NCBI RefSeq assembly: GCF_021650935.1
Contig: NZ_CP091244.1
Span: 1,178,001 to 1,242,000 of the forward strand
From: Thiothrix winogradskyi
GTDB taxonomy: Bacteria; Pseudomonadota; Gammaproteobacteria; Thiotrichales; Thiotrichaceae
Length of the DNA stretch: 64,000 nucleotides
Direction: 5' to 3'
Under the pieces are notes generated by a model. It had not been told where the DNA came from, did not search any database, and saw only the letters and a list, made by a program, of their open reading frames with translations. The translations under genes were made by a program, and so were the position numbers. Each line of letters begins with the position of its first letter. The first letter of the stretch is position 1. Shown here piece by piece: positions 42,282 to 51,474 of this stretch.

Positions 42282-44459
42282 TTAGAAAAACAACGCCACT
42301 TTTGCTTCTGCACGGTATTTGTGCAGCAATGGTTCGGTGTAACCATTCGGCTGTTCCCGTCCTTTGAACACTAGATCACACGCTGCTTTAAACGCTACGC
42401 TCTTGTCGAAGTTACCACTCATTTTGGTGTAAGTTGGGTCGCCTTCGTTTTGTGCGTCCACTTTGGTTGCCATACGCTTGAAGGCTTCGAGGATTTGCGC
42501 TTCGGTACAGATACCGTGATGCAACCAGTTTGCCATGTGCTGGCTGGAAATGCGCAAGGTGGCACGGTCTTCCATCAAACCTATGTCGTTCACGTCCGGC
42601 ACTTTGGAACAGCCAACGCCTTGGTTGACCCAACGTACCACGTAACCGAGGATGCCTTGCGCGTTATTGTCCAATTCCTGCTGGATTTCGGCGGCGCTCC
42701 AGCTTGGATTCGCTGCCACCGGAATGGTGAGGATGTCGTCAATATTGGCACGCGGACGGCTTTTCAGTTCTTCCTGACGCGCAAATACATTGACCTTGTG
42801 GTAATGCATTGCGTGCAAGGTGGCTGCGGTGGGGGAGGGAACCCAAGCGGTATTCGCGCCCGCCAGTGGATGCCCGATTTTGGTTGCCAGCATATTGGCC
42901 ATTTGATCGGGAATTGCCCACATGCCTTTGCCGATTTGCGCATGACCCGGTAAACCGCATTCCAAACCGATGTCGACGTTCCAGTCTTCGTAAGCCTTGA
43001 TCCACGCAGCGGTTTTCATATCGCCTTTGCGGATCATCGGGCCAGCTTCCATTGAAGTGTGCATTTCGTCGCCGGTACGGTCGAGGAAGCCAGTGTTGAT
43101 GAACACTATCCGTTCCTTGGCTGCGCGGATGCATTCTTTCAAGTTGACGGTAGTGCGGCGCTCTTCATCCATAATGCCGACTTTTAGGGTGTTGCGCGGC
43201 AGTTTGAGGGCGTCTTCGATGCTGCCGAACAGGTCATTGGTGAAAGCGACTTCTTCGGGGCCGTGCATCTTTGGCTTAACGATATACACCGAACCGGTGC
43301 GGGAATTGCTGAATTTGGCACTGCCATTGAGGTTGTGGATGGCAAGCATGGATGTCATGTAACCGTCCAGAATGCCTTCGGGAATTTCGTTACCGTCTTG
43401 GTCCAGAATCGCGGGGTTAGTCATTAAGTGACCAACGTTGCGCACGAACAATAGGCTACGACCGGGCAGGGAAACCGTGCCGCCGTGCGCAGCCGTGTAT
43501 TCACGATCCGGGTTCATGGTGCGGGTAAAGGTTTTGCTACCTTTGCTGACCTGTTCGCTCAAATCGCCTTTCATCAGACCGAGCCAGTTGGTGTAAATCA
43601 GCACTTTATCGACATCATCGACGGCGGCGACGGAATCTTCGCAGTCCATAATGGTGGTGAGCGCGGCTTCCATAAGAATGTCGTTGACGCCTGCGGCATC
43701 TTCTTTGCCAATCATGCCGTTACGGTCGATCTGGATTTCAAAGTGCAAGCCGTTATTGCGTAATAAAATGGCAGATGGAGCATCGGGATCGCCGCGATAA
43801 CCAACAAACTGGTTGCCATCGCGCAATGCCACGACTGAGCCACCGATCATGTCGACCATCAACATGCCGCTTTCATCGACACGGTAGGTGCTGGCATTGT
43901 GGTGCGAGAGGAATGAGAGTGGTGCGGCTTCGTCAAGGAAGTTACGTGCAAATTCAATGACTTTTTTGCCGCGCACCGGGTTATAGGCTTTACCCGCTTC
44001 CGCGCCATCGGTGTTGGGAATCGCATCCGTGCCATACAGGGCATCGTACAAACTGCCCCAGCGGGCGTTGGCGGCATTCAAGGCGAAACGTGCATTCATT
44101 ACCGGTACGACCAATTGCGCCCCAGCAGTGCTGGTGATCTCCAAGTCTACGTTAGCGGTAGTAACGTTGAATGCTTCACCTTCAGGCAGTAAGTAGCCGA
44201 TGTCTTGCAAAAACGCTTTGTAAGCGGCGAAATCAAACTGACCACGGTTGGCAATATGCCATGCGTCAATTTTGGCTTGAATTTCATCGCGTTTCGCCAG
44301 CAGTTCACGGTTGCGGGGTGCAAAACGGGTAATGATGTCTGCCAGCCCAGCCCAAAAATCTGCGGCACTGATACCTGTCCCCGGTAGTGCTTGCTGGGTT
44401 ACGAAATCATGCAAAAGTGTTGACACTTGTAAGTCATTAACCAGAATTCTGTTACCCAT
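42282..44459 (-). CDS. glcB: Malate synthase G
   Basis: This 725-residue enzyme joins glyoxylate and acetyl-CoA to malate. Family motifs seen are IMDCEDSVAAVDD, FTRTMNPDREYTA, HGPEEVAFTNDLFG, the active-site GIMDEERRTTVNLKECI and NTGFLDRTGDEMHT, and LRISSQHMANWLHHG. The length is standard for the monomeric G form. No isocitrate lyase gene is adjacent. It diverges from a histidine-kinase gene with 181 bp between the starts. Confidence 0.96.
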   Translation of the reverse strand: MGNRILVNDLQVSTLLHDFVTQQALPGTGISAADFWAGLADIITRFAPRNRELLAKRDEIQAKIDAWHIANRGQFDFAAYKAFLQDIGYLLPEGEAFNVTTANVDLEITSTAGAQLVVPVMNARFALNAANARWGSLYDALYGTDAIPNTDGAEAGKAYNPVRGKKVIEFARNFLDEAAPLSFLSHHNASTYRVDESGMLMVDMIGGSVVALRDGNQFVGYRGDPDAPSAILLRNNGLHFEIQIDRNGMIGKEDAAGVNDILMEAALTTIMDCEDSVAAVDDVDKVLIYTNWLGLMKGDLSEQVSKGSKTFTRTMNPDREYTAAHGGTVSLPGRSLLFVRNVGHLMTNPAILDQDGNEIPEGILDGYMTSMLAIHNLNGSAKFSNSRTGSVYIVKPKMHGPEEVAFTNDLFGSIEDALKLPRNTLKVGIMDEERRTTVNLKECIRAAKERIVFINTGFLDRTGDEMHTSMEAGPMIRKGDMKTAAWIKAYEDWNVDIGLECGLPGHAQIGKGMWAIPDQMANMLATKIGHPLAGANTAWVPSPTAATLHAMHYHKVNVFARQEELKSRPRANIDDILTIPVAANPSWSAAEIQQELDNNAQGILGYVVRWVNQGVGCSKVPDVNDIGLMEDRATLRISSQHMANWLHHGICTEAQILEAFKRMATKVDAQNEGDPTYTKMSGNFDKSVAFKAACDLVFKGREQPNGYTEPLLHKYRAEAKVALFF

Positions 44460-44640
44460 TCGTCACGATCCTCTAAAAAAATAAACAAAACTGTCGACAT
44501 TTTCCGGTTATAACCCAAGATCAGCAAGGAAAAAAATTATAATTATCAATGGTAATAATTAAAAACGACGCCATCGGTCATCAGATGAATAGCATGATGG
44601 GCTAGTTCCAGCCGTATGACGGTTCTTATATACTTTTACT

Positions 44641-46233
44641 ATGCATACAAAACACCATTTACTGTTTCTACACCGGTTAGCTCATCTGGCAGCGCTTGGC
44701 GTGATGTTGGTGGGTGTAGTCGTATTAGTCGGGTGGTTTAATCACCTTCCGGTGCTGTATCGTGTGGAACACGATTTGCCGCTGATGACGCCCGGCGCTG
44801 CCGTTTCCTTTGTGTTCACGGGGGCTGCACTGTTCTTGTTGCAGCCTGAAAAAACCTCATTACTACGGCGTATCATGGGGCGATTGCTGGCAATAGGCGG
44901 CGTTGTGTTGGGTTTGTTAATGCTGCTGAGTTCTTGGCACAGTATTCCCGATGCCTTATTGGGGCATGGTTTGACGCCATTGACTTGGTTGAATCTGTCT
45001 GATGCGAAAGATTCGCCGCAAACGGGCATTGCTTTTATACTCACTTGCACCGGTTTATTTTTCCTCAGTTTAGAGCGTCAGTCACTGATTAATGTGGCGC
45101 AGTGGGCGGCTTTTTTTAGCGTCATGTTGTTAGTGGCGGTGTTTTTTGGCTACGCCCATCAGGAAGACATGTTTAAGGTGTTTACCGGCGAAGCGGGCAT
45201 GGCACTGCCAACGGCAACAGCATTTGCTTTGGTGGGGTTGGGGATTATTCTGGCAAAAGTGGAAAAAGGCTTTTTCCGCATTATGGCGAGTAATGCTTCT
45301 GGTGGTTTGGTGGTGCGTCGGGTGATGTTTCTCATGGCGCTGTTCCCGCCGCTCTTGGGCTGGCTGCCGATTTTGCTGGAGCATGGCACACTGACGCATA
45401 CGCAAGTCGAATCCCTGCTGGCTTCCGGGATGGTAATGGTGATTGTGCTGATCGTCATCCGGTTGGCTTACCAGTTAGATCAGGAAGAATCCCTGCGTGA
45501 ACAAGCCCAGCACGAAGCAGTGCAACACCAGACGGATCTTGAGCAAATGGTGCGTTTGAATACGATGGGGGAAATGGCATCCGGTATTGCGCATGAACTC
45601 AACCAGCCACTCGCTGCGGTAGCGAATTATGCGAGCGCGTGTCAACGGATTTTGCAATCTGACGGGGCAACTGCTCGTTTGCAGGAGCCTTTGCAAGCGA
45701 TTCAGCAACAAGCGTTGCGGGCTTCAGAAATTATCCGGCACTTGCGGGCATTGGTGCGTAAACAGCCGCCGCATAAAGTCATGGCGTGTTTGGAGCAGGT
45801 TATTCACGAGGCATTGCATTTGAGCAAAACTGGAACCAGTAAGCTGAATGTGCCGCTATTGCTGGAACTCGACGCTGATGTGCCGGATATTTCGTTGGAT
45901 ATTATTCAGATTCAACAGGTTATCCTCAATATTGTGCAAAATGCGCGGGACGCTATGCAGGATACGCCCAGTAACTGCCGCCAAATCTTGGTAAGGAGTT
46001 TTGTGAATCAGGAAGGGTTCGTACAGGTTGATATTTCTGATACCGGCTCAGGGATGGATGAGGAACTCAAGCAGCGCGTATTCGATGCATTTGTCACCAC
46101 CAAGGGGGCGCACGGCATGGGAATTGGTTTGTCATTGTGCCGTTCGATTATCGAGGCGCACGGCGGACGTTTGTGGGTGGAATCAGAACCGGGGCAGGGT
46201 GCAACGTTTTCGTTTACCCTGCCGGTAACGTAA
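44641..46233 (+). CDS. Orphan membrane sensor histidine kinase
   Basis: This 530-residue kinase has about eight membrane helices in the first 285 residues (a MASE-like sensor), a short coiled coil, and the H-box GIAHELNQPLAAVANY near residue 320. The ATPase domain has N box NIVQNARDAM, G1 DTGSGMD, and G2 GMGIGLSLC followed by EAHGGRLWVESEPGQGATF. The kinase type is like FixL/DctB (HELNQPL). No response regulator is adjacent, so its target is unknown. Confidence 0.92.
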   Translation: MHTKHHLLFLHRLAHLAALGVMLVGVVVLVGWFNHLPVLYRVEHDLPLMTPGAAVSFVFTGAALFLLQPEKTSLLRRIMGRLLAIGGVVLGLLMLLSSWHSIPDALLGHGLTPLTWLNLSDAKDSPQTGIAFILTCTGLFFLSLERQSLINVAQWAAFFSVMLLVAVFFGYAHQEDMFKVFTGEAGMALPTATAFALVGLGIILAKVEKGFFRIMASNASGGLVVRRVMFLMALFPPLLGWLPILLEHGTLTHTQVESLLASGMVMVIVLIVIRLAYQLDQEESLREQAQHEAVQHQTDLEQMVRLNTMGEMASGIAHELNQPLAAVANYASACQRILQSDGATARLQEPLQAIQQQALRASEIIRHLRALVRKQPPHKVMACLEQVIHEALHLSKTGTSKLNVPLLLELDADVPDISLDIIQIQQVILNIVQNARDAMQDTPSNCRQILVRSFVNQEGFVQVDISDTGSGMDEELKQRVFDAFVTTKGAHGMGIGLSLCRSIIEAHGGRLWVESEPGQGATFSFTLPVT

Positions 46234-46269
46234 GGGCGGTAAGGGCGGTTCGTGAACCGCCCCTACGTG

Positions 46270-46464
46270 TTACGCTTTGATGAATGGCATTTTCTTCAAA
46301 ACCATCGCTGCCGGGCAGAAGCCAGTGAATGCGGATTGAATCAGGTTGATGGCGATGAAAGCTAAGAAAAAGACGGAAAAAGTGCCGTAGCCGAGGTAGC
46401 CGATCAACAGCGCGACTAAAATCATGATACCCGCGAAAACTTGAACTGCGTTACTGAGAGTCAT
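46270..46464 (-). CDS. DUF2892 inner-membrane protein
   Basis: This 64-residue protein is nearly all membrane: helix one VFAGIMILVALLIGYLGYG and helix two FSVFFLAFIAINLIQSAF, followed by the family signature TGFCPAAMVLKKM. The CPA motif is the YgaP C-terminal type; in E. coli it is fused to a rhodanese. Here it stands alone, with a separate rhodanese gene at 50316. GAAGGA is upstream. Confidence 0.85.
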   Translation of the reverse strand: MTLSNAVQVFAGIMILVALLIGYLGYGTFSVFFLAFIAINLIQSAFTGFCPAAMVLKKMPFIKA

Positions 46465-46624
46465 GGTGTATTCCTTCTTTAAAAGTATAGGTGGTTAAAT
46501 TTACGTATTCTAAGCGCACTGAGTGTATTAGTATTTGTTAATAAAGGCAATTGAGCAATCTCAATGTTACCTGAAGACTTGTGGGTAATGATGTACCGTT
46601 AGTCTAGTACAGGCACGAGTCAAC

Positions 46625-46999
46625 ATGATCACTTTTAAATATATTGGGTTGGCAGGCGGCATCGGCTTGTTGGTGGGAATAGTCGGTATGCAGTTTTGGT
46701 ACGCTCAACAATACCCCAGTCGCCCACTGTTTGTGGAAATCGAAAACCTGCGGGGCGAAACCATTCCTTTACTAAAAATCGAGCACGGTAACGATTTGAG
46801 TCAGGAAAAAATCTTGCTGACACAGTTACAGGCTGGCGAAACCCGTATCATTACCCTGAATCATGAACCGGGCAGAGGCTATAGCGTGGAAGTGCAGCTT
46901 GCTGATGGCAAAACAGTGGAGGCTTGCGTGGGTAAAACCTCCGAGCGCTGGGTGAATGAAGTGGCGATTACCTCCAACGGTATTTTCAGTCGGGATTAG
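46625..46999 (+). CDS. Hypothetical membrane-anchored protein
   Basis: This 124-residue protein has one N-terminal membrane helix (YIGLAGGIGLLVGIVGMQFWYA) and a small beta-rich periplasmic domain ending CVGKTSERWVNEVAITSNGIF. No family is recognised. It is 16 bp upstream of the TonB gene in the same direction, so a joint role at the envelope is possible. Confidence 0.6.
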   Translation: MITFKYIGLAGGIGLLVGIVGMQFWYAQQYPSRPLFVEIENLRGETIPLLKIEHGNDLSQEKILLTQLQAGETRIITLNHEPGRGYSVEVQLADGKTVEACVGKTSERWVNEVAITSNGIFSRD

Positions 47000-47015
47000 G
47001 CAATAAGGAACAGGT

Positions 47016-47789
47016 TTGAAAACAGCGCTAGCGGGTTTTGGGATTTCAGCACTGGTACACGCCATTGTAGGGTTGGTAGTTGTGCCGCTGTTATTGTGGC
47101 AAGACAAGCTGGGGTTGCCAGAAGCGCAACCAACAGTAGTGCCGTTATCATTGGCACAGTTTCAGCCTGCACCCATTGTGCCGGTTGTACCAGCGCCGGT
47201 TGCTAAACCTGAGCCGCCGCCCAAGCCGGTGGAAAAACCCAAGCCTGTTACCAAGCCCCAACCGGTGGAAAAACCCAAGCCGGAAAAAAAACCAGTTGAA
47301 AAAAAGTTAGCGGCTGCAACCAAACCAAAGTCAGATAATCCACCTAAGCCGGAAACGCCTGTGGTGAAACCTGTGGTCACGCCGTCTCCATCTCCGACCC
47401 CAGCGGTTGCGACTCAAGCTGTCACGCCTGTACCCAAAGCAGTGCCCGTGCCTAAACCAGCCCCTGTTGCGCCTTCTGCGCCTGCGATTGATAACGCGGC
47501 TGCTGAGGCAGCGTATCGCCAGAAATTGCAAAATCTGATTGGTGCACGTAAACAATACCCGCGTCAGGCAGAGCGGGCGGAAGTGGAAGGCATAGTTACG
47601 GTGTCATTCACGGTATTGCCGAATGGGACGATCACTGGCGCACGGGTAAGTCAGAGTTCGGGTAATGAATGGCTGGATAAAGCGGCGTTGCAAGCGGTGA
47701 ATGCCAGTTCCGGTACGTTACCGTTTCCGGCGGGTATTAATAAAAAGCAGTGGGATTTTGCTTTGAAAGTGAATTTCAGGCTGAATTGA
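47016..47789 (+). CDS. TonB-family energy transducer
   Basis: This 257-residue protein has an N-terminal membrane anchor (ISALVHAIVGLVVVPLLLW) and a long Pro/Lys/Val-rich spacer (about 40-155, PKPVEKPKPVTKPQPVEKPK) that can span the periplasm. The C-terminal TonB fold has YPRQAERAEVEGIVTVSFTV and GNEWLDKAALQAV. The start is TTG with AAGGA upstream. No exbB, exbD or receptor gene is adjacent. Confidence 0.88.
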   Translation: MKTALAGFGISALVHAIVGLVVVPLLLWQDKLGLPEAQPTVVPLSLAQFQPAPIVPVVPAPVAKPEPPPKPVEKPKPVTKPQPVEKPKPEKKPVEKKLAAATKPKSDNPPKPETPVVKPVVTPSPSPTPAVATQAVTPVPKAVPVPKPAPVAPSAPAIDNAAAEAAYRQKLQNLIGARKQYPRQAERAEVEGIVTVSFTVLPNGTITGARVSQSSGNEWLDKAALQAVNASSGTLPFPAGINKKQWDFALKVNFRLN

Positions 47790-47802
47790 GCGTTTAGTGG
47801 GC

Positions 47803-47827
47803 AAAAAAAATGCGGGCCGAAGCCCGC
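47803..47827 (-). terminator. Rho-independent terminator of the ATP-sulfurylase-like gene
   Basis: On the minus strand GCGGGC-TTCG-GCCCGC (47812-47827) is followed by eight T residues (47803-47810). It lies just after the converging tonB stop and points leftward, so it ends the gene at 47864-48748. Confidence 0.9.
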
Positions 47828-47863
47828 ACCGGATCGCGCCACCTGAGGAGAGGTAGGTAAGTC

Positions 47864-48748
47864 TCAGGCAGCTTCACAAAGGGGATGACGCACGGTCTGT
47901 TTCACGGCTTGGGGGCGTTGCGCCCGTACCGGAATGATGTCCAAACCCAGTTCGTCATGGTGTTTCAAGAGCCAGCGGCGGGCTTCAGGCGAGATGTGCT
48001 TGCCGACCACAAAGCCGGTTGCGCCGTAATTGCGGCTGACCAGTGCTTGCAGCAGCAGGCAACGGTTTTCCCCCAAACCTTCGATGCATGGCAACAGCGA
48101 GAGTTTGACCTGACGCGCCGAGGTGCATTTGACCTGATTGCGCAGTTCACGTACTTGCTGGTGGAAATCGGGGGCGCTTTCATTGATACCAATTTGTACC
48201 AACAAGCCGCCGCCGGTTTCAGTTTCTGTCAGCCATTCACACGCCCGTTGCAGATCGTTGCTATCCAGCGTAGGGGTGGCTTGCACGGCGATAATGCTGT
48301 TCCAGTCCTGCACGTTTTGGCGCAGAGCAGGGACGTTGAAACGCAAGCTGTTAAACGCGGGATGCAGGATTTTTTGCAAAGGTTTGACGTTGCCGCTGGC
48401 ATACCACGTATCCGGTGTGCGGTTCGCGTCGAAGGCTTGTGCCAGTGCGGCGACATCCGCAGGCAGGCGGTAGAAACTGTCCACACTGACTTCGGCAATG
48501 GCACGACGTTCCAGTTCATCGACCAGAACGATGCGCCCGCTGAGTTGGGCTTCGCGTTTTTCCGCCGGGGTCAGGGACAACGCCAGCGGCAGTGGCCATA
48601 AGGTGCCATTTGCCAACCGATTGCGTTGCAAGACGCTGCGGTGATCGTCTTGATTGAGGTAGCCGTGCAACGGTGCAAAAGCGCCATTCAACAGCAGTTC
48701 TAATATACTGATTTCGTTGTGGTTGACGATTTTATGCAGGATGCTCAT
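47864..48748 (-). CDS. ATP-sulfurylase-like protein, catalytic motif lost
   Basis: This 294-residue protein resembles ATP sulfurylase N- and central domains: ISILELLLNGAFAPLHGYLN and LANGTLWPLPLALSLTP match the PUA-like domain. The position of the catalytic Q-x-R-N-P and H-x-x-H motifs (after DWNSIIAVQ) instead reads ATPTLDSNDLQRA. It therefore lacks residues for sulfate adenylation and is likely not an ATP sulfurylase. Divergence from cysB (108 bp) suggests a sulfur-regulatory or binding role. It ends with a strong terminator. Confidence 0.65.
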   Translation of the reverse strand: MSILHKIVNHNEISILELLLNGAFAPLHGYLNQDDHRSVLQRNRLANGTLWPLPLALSLTPAEKREAQLSGRIVLVDELERRAIAEVSVDSFYRLPADVAALAQAFDANRTPDTWYASGNVKPLQKILHPAFNSLRFNVPALRQNVQDWNSIIAVQATPTLDSNDLQRACEWLTETETGGGLLVQIGINESAPDFHQQVRELRNQVKCTSARQVKLSLLPCIEGLGENRCLLLQALVSRNYGATGFVVGKHISPEARRWLLKHHDELGLDIIPVRAQRPQAVKQTVRHPLCEAA

Positions 48749-48855
48749 GGGCTATATGCCTCTCGGTAATCTTTGGTTGCAGGCAAGTATGGGATAATGC
48801 ATAAACAATTTAAAACGCTATAATTCGCTATGGTTATCTTAAAAAGTGATAAAGT

Positions 48856-49761
48856 ATGAAATTGTTTCAACTGCGCTTACTCAAAACCTTGCTGAATAAC
48901 GGCATGAATGTGTCGCGGGCGGCAGATCAGCATTACATTGTACAATCTGCTGTCAGTCGTCAATTGGGTTTGCTGGAAGAAGAATTGGGGATGCCGCTGT
49001 TCGAGCGCAAAGGCAAACGGTTGGTGGAATCAACCCCAGTGTGCAAAGCCATCGTGCAGGAACTCGACCGTATCGAGCAGTCGCTGGAAAATATCCGTGC
49101 CGTGGCGGACGATTACCGTCTGCAAACCCGTGGTGAAATCCGCATCGCCACCACGCATACCCAAGCCAAGTATTTTTTGCCGGAAGTGATGTTGGAATTC
49201 CGCCAGCGTTACCCAGATGTGGCGATTCATTTCCTGCAAGGCACACCCGTGGAATTGGTGCGGATGCTGCACGATGGCAAGGCGGATATTGCGGTGTGCA
49301 CCGAGGAATTGGATAAGGATTCCAGCTTAGATAGCCGCAAGTGTTACGACTGGAATCACGGGCTGGTGCTGCCGGATGGGCATCCGCTGGCGGAGGGGAG
49401 GCTGACGTTGGCACGTATTGCGGAGCACCCGGTGCTGACTTACATTTTCGGGTTTACGGGGCGTTCTAAAATCCACGACACGTTTCGCAATGCGGGGTTG
49501 ACGCTGGATGTGACCTTTGCGGCGACCGATACCGATGTAATTATCAGCTACGTGCGGCTGGGGTTTGGCGCGGGCATTATTGCGAAAATGGCGTATTCAC
49601 ATATTCACGATGACGATTTGGTGTTGCGGGATTTGTCGCAGTTGCTGCCGGTGTCAACAACCCGCGTGGCGTGGTTGAAAAACAAATACCTCAAGCAATA
49701 TGTGATGGAAATGGTGGACTTATTGGTGGAGCAGGGTGAGAGTGAGGAGTGGTATGTCTGA
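48856..49761 (+). CDS. cysB: CysB-type LysR-family regulator
   Basis: This 301-residue LysR-type regulator has its helix-turn-helix at about 16-37 (MNVSRAADQHYIVQSAVSRQL) and the CysB/Cbl effector domain (IATTHTQAKYFLPEVMLEF, then DIAVCTEEL and GAGIIAKMAY). CysB activates sulfate assimilation with N-acetylserine or O-acetylserine. It diverges from the ATP-sulfurylase-like gene. It could be Cbl instead, since CysB and Cbl are close paralogues. Confidence 0.9.
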   Translation: MKLFQLRLLKTLLNNGMNVSRAADQHYIVQSAVSRQLGLLEEELGMPLFERKGKRLVESTPVCKAIVQELDRIEQSLENIRAVADDYRLQTRGEIRIATTHTQAKYFLPEVMLEFRQRYPDVAIHFLQGTPVELVRMLHDGKADIAVCTEELDKDSSLDSRKCYDWNHGLVLPDGHPLAEGRLTLARIAEHPVLTYIFGFTGRSKIHDTFRNAGLTLDVTFAATDTDVIISYVRLGFGAGIIAKMAYSHIHDDDLVLRDLSQLLPVSTTRVAWLKNKYLKQYVMEMVDLLVEQGESEEWYV

Positions 49762-49886
49762 AATCAGTAATTAATTATGTTCTTAATATCTGATTTATAA
49801 AAGGTTTCTTGCGTATAGGAATCGCTTCTGTTAGAAATGTGCGATATTGTAAAAACAGCACGCATCACAGTGCGTTAGGATGAAAA

Positions 49887-50225
49887 ATGATGAAAAAACT
49901 ACCTTTATTGATGGCAACAGTTGTCACACTTGCAGGGTTACATCTGACCGCTTGTGCAGAAGAGAAAGCAGCTAAACCTGTAGCAACTGAGGAAGCAGCT
50001 AAACCTGTAGCGACTGAGGAAGCGCCAAAACAAGCGACTGAACAAGCCGCAAAACCTGCGGAAGCAACGGGAGACGCTGCCGCTAAACCATCTGCTGATG
50101 CTGCGCAGGCACCTGCACCCACTGAGAATGCTGAAAAGAAAGCAGACGGTGATGCAGCGGCAGCTCCGGCTGAAGCTAAAGATGCGAAAAAAGCAGAAGG
50201 TGGTGATGAACCTGGTTGTAACTAG
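49887..50225 (+). CDS. Ala/Lys/Pro-rich lipoprotein
   Basis: This 112-residue protein has a lipoprotein signal (MMKKLPLLMATVVTLAGLHLTAC, Cys at residue 23). The rest is low-complexity, with tandem KPVATEEA units and many Ala, Glu and Lys, ending GGDEPGCN with a lone C-terminal Cys. It is likely unfolded in the periplasm or a spacer. AGGATG precedes the start. It lies 90 bp before the rhodanese gene. Confidence 0.6.
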   Translation: MMKKLPLLMATVVTLAGLHLTACAEEKAAKPVATEEAAKPVATEEAPKQATEQAAKPAEATGDAAAKPSADAAQAPAPTENAEKKADGDAAAAPAEAKDAKKAEGGDEPGCN

Positions 50226-50315
50226 GTTCATGCTTACATTCTGTGGCTGAATTCTTGAAAGGAGAGTGAGGGGATTCCGCCGTGGAAACGAACGTTTATT
50301 AATTGGAGGATATGC

Positions 50316-51044
50316 ATGAAATTGACAAAATTATTCGGTATGGCTGCCTTGGTTGCAGGTTTGAGTGCTTCTGGTGCGTTATTGGCTGACGAGGCTAAGC
50401 CTGTAGGCATTACCGCAGACAAAATGAGCATTACAGTTAAACACGGTGGTGAATCAGTAGAAATTAAGCGCAATCAAGACAATAAAGCGGTAGTGATTGA
50501 TGATTTTGCTAAGACCTCACGCCCTTGCCCGCCATTCTGTATCCAGCCAGATACTGTTGCTGATGGTGTTGAAACCATTGCTGAAATGGGTATGCTGGGT
50601 TATCTCGAAAAAATGAGTGGTGGCGATGCCAGTGTTTTGGTCGTTGACTCCCGCACTGCTGACTGGGTAGAAAAAGGTACGATTCCTGGTGCAGTTAATA
50701 TTCCATGGGAAGGCTTAGCACCGGATAAAGGCGCTACTACTGAAGGCATTATCAAAATCCTGTCCGAGCAGTTTGGTGCAAAATTGGCAGATGGGAAGGA
50801 CTCGATGGCAGTAGACGAAGCGGTTGCTGCCGGTGGTGACGCAGTGAGTAAAGTATTTGACTATTCCGGTGCGAAAACATTGGTGCTGTTCTGTAATGGC
50901 ATGTGGTGTGGTCAATCACCAACCAATATCAAAACCTTGCTGAAGTTTGGCTACCCGGCGGATAAAATCAAGTGGTATCGCGGTGGTATGCAGGACTGGG
51001 CGATTCTCGGTTTGACTACCGTTAAGCCAGCCGCTGCTAAGTAA
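50316..51044 (+). CDS. Periplasmic rhodanese-like protein
   Basis: This 242-residue protein has a signal peptide (MKLTKLFGMAALVAGLSASGALLADE) and a rhodanese domain (VLVVDSRTADWVEKGTIPGAVNIPW, and WYRGGMQDWAILGLTTV). The active-site loop has Cys in LFCNGMWCGQSPTN, with a second Cys four residues later. A separate CPPFC pair lies near residue 70. It may move sulfane sulfur in the periplasm of a sulfur oxidiser. GGAGG is upstream and a terminator follows. Confidence 0.85.
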   Translation: MKLTKLFGMAALVAGLSASGALLADEAKPVGITADKMSITVKHGGESVEIKRNQDNKAVVIDDFAKTSRPCPPFCIQPDTVADGVETIAEMGMLGYLEKMSGGDASVLVVDSRTADWVEKGTIPGAVNIPWEGLAPDKGATTEGIIKILSEQFGAKLADGKDSMAVDEAVAAGGDAVSKVFDYSGAKTLVLFCNGMWCGQSPTNIKTLLKFGYPADKIKWYRGGMQDWAILGLTTVKPAAAK

Positions 51045-51068
51045 GCCCTTCAGTTTAATCTGAATAAC

Positions 51069-51096
51069 AAAAAGCCAGCATCTGCTGGCTTTTTGT
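51069..51096. terminator. Bidirectional rho-independent terminator
   Basis: GCCAGCA (51074-51080) pairs with TGCTGGC (51083-51089), flanked by A5 on the left and T5 on the right. It can end the rhodanese gene on the plus strand and the DUF2288 gene on the minus strand. Confidence 0.92.
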
Positions 51097-51098
51097 GT

Positions 51099-51404
51099 TT
51101 AGGGGCTTAAGCGTTCCTGTACCAAGACCCACGGGGCTACTACGACTGCCCATAAATGATCGGGGTGGCGGTTTGCCCAGTCGATGGCGATTTCATCGCG
51201 AAGTTGCCCAACTTGCTGAGTTGCTAACCATTGTTGGATTAAGTGGGTATTGTCTTCGGCAATACCGGTGGCAACGGCAACGAGATCCAAGCTTGCATCC
51301 ACGTGTATGACTTTGCCGCCTGCAAAATAGCGCTCCAGTTCCAGCCAAGTGATCCGCGCGGTTTCGAGGTTCAAGCGGTCACGTAGGGGTAATGATTCTT
51401 CCAT
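51099..51404 (-). CDS. DUF2288-family protein
   Basis: This 101-residue cytosolic protein matches DUF2288: LNLETARITWLELERYFAGGKVIHVDASLDLVAVA, then WANRHPDHLWAVVVAPWVLVQE. Function unknown. It shares the bidirectional terminator with the rhodanese gene. Confidence 0.85.
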   Translation of the reverse strand: MEESLPLRDRLNLETARITWLELERYFAGGKVIHVDASLDLVAVATGIAEDNTHLIQQWLATQQVGQLRDEIAIDWANRHPDHLWAVVVAPWVLVQERLSP

Positions 51405-51474
51405 ATTCCTTATCTATTGGGTGATTATCATGCGGATATTTTACGGCAGAGGGTTGCCTTAAGGATAGCCGTTA

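Noticed and set aside
44541..44560. AT-rich dyad AATTAT-N8-ATAATT between glcB and the histidine kinase, similar to a Fur box.
   Set aside because: The region is simply AT-rich, the match to the Fur consensus is poor, and neither gene is an iron gene.
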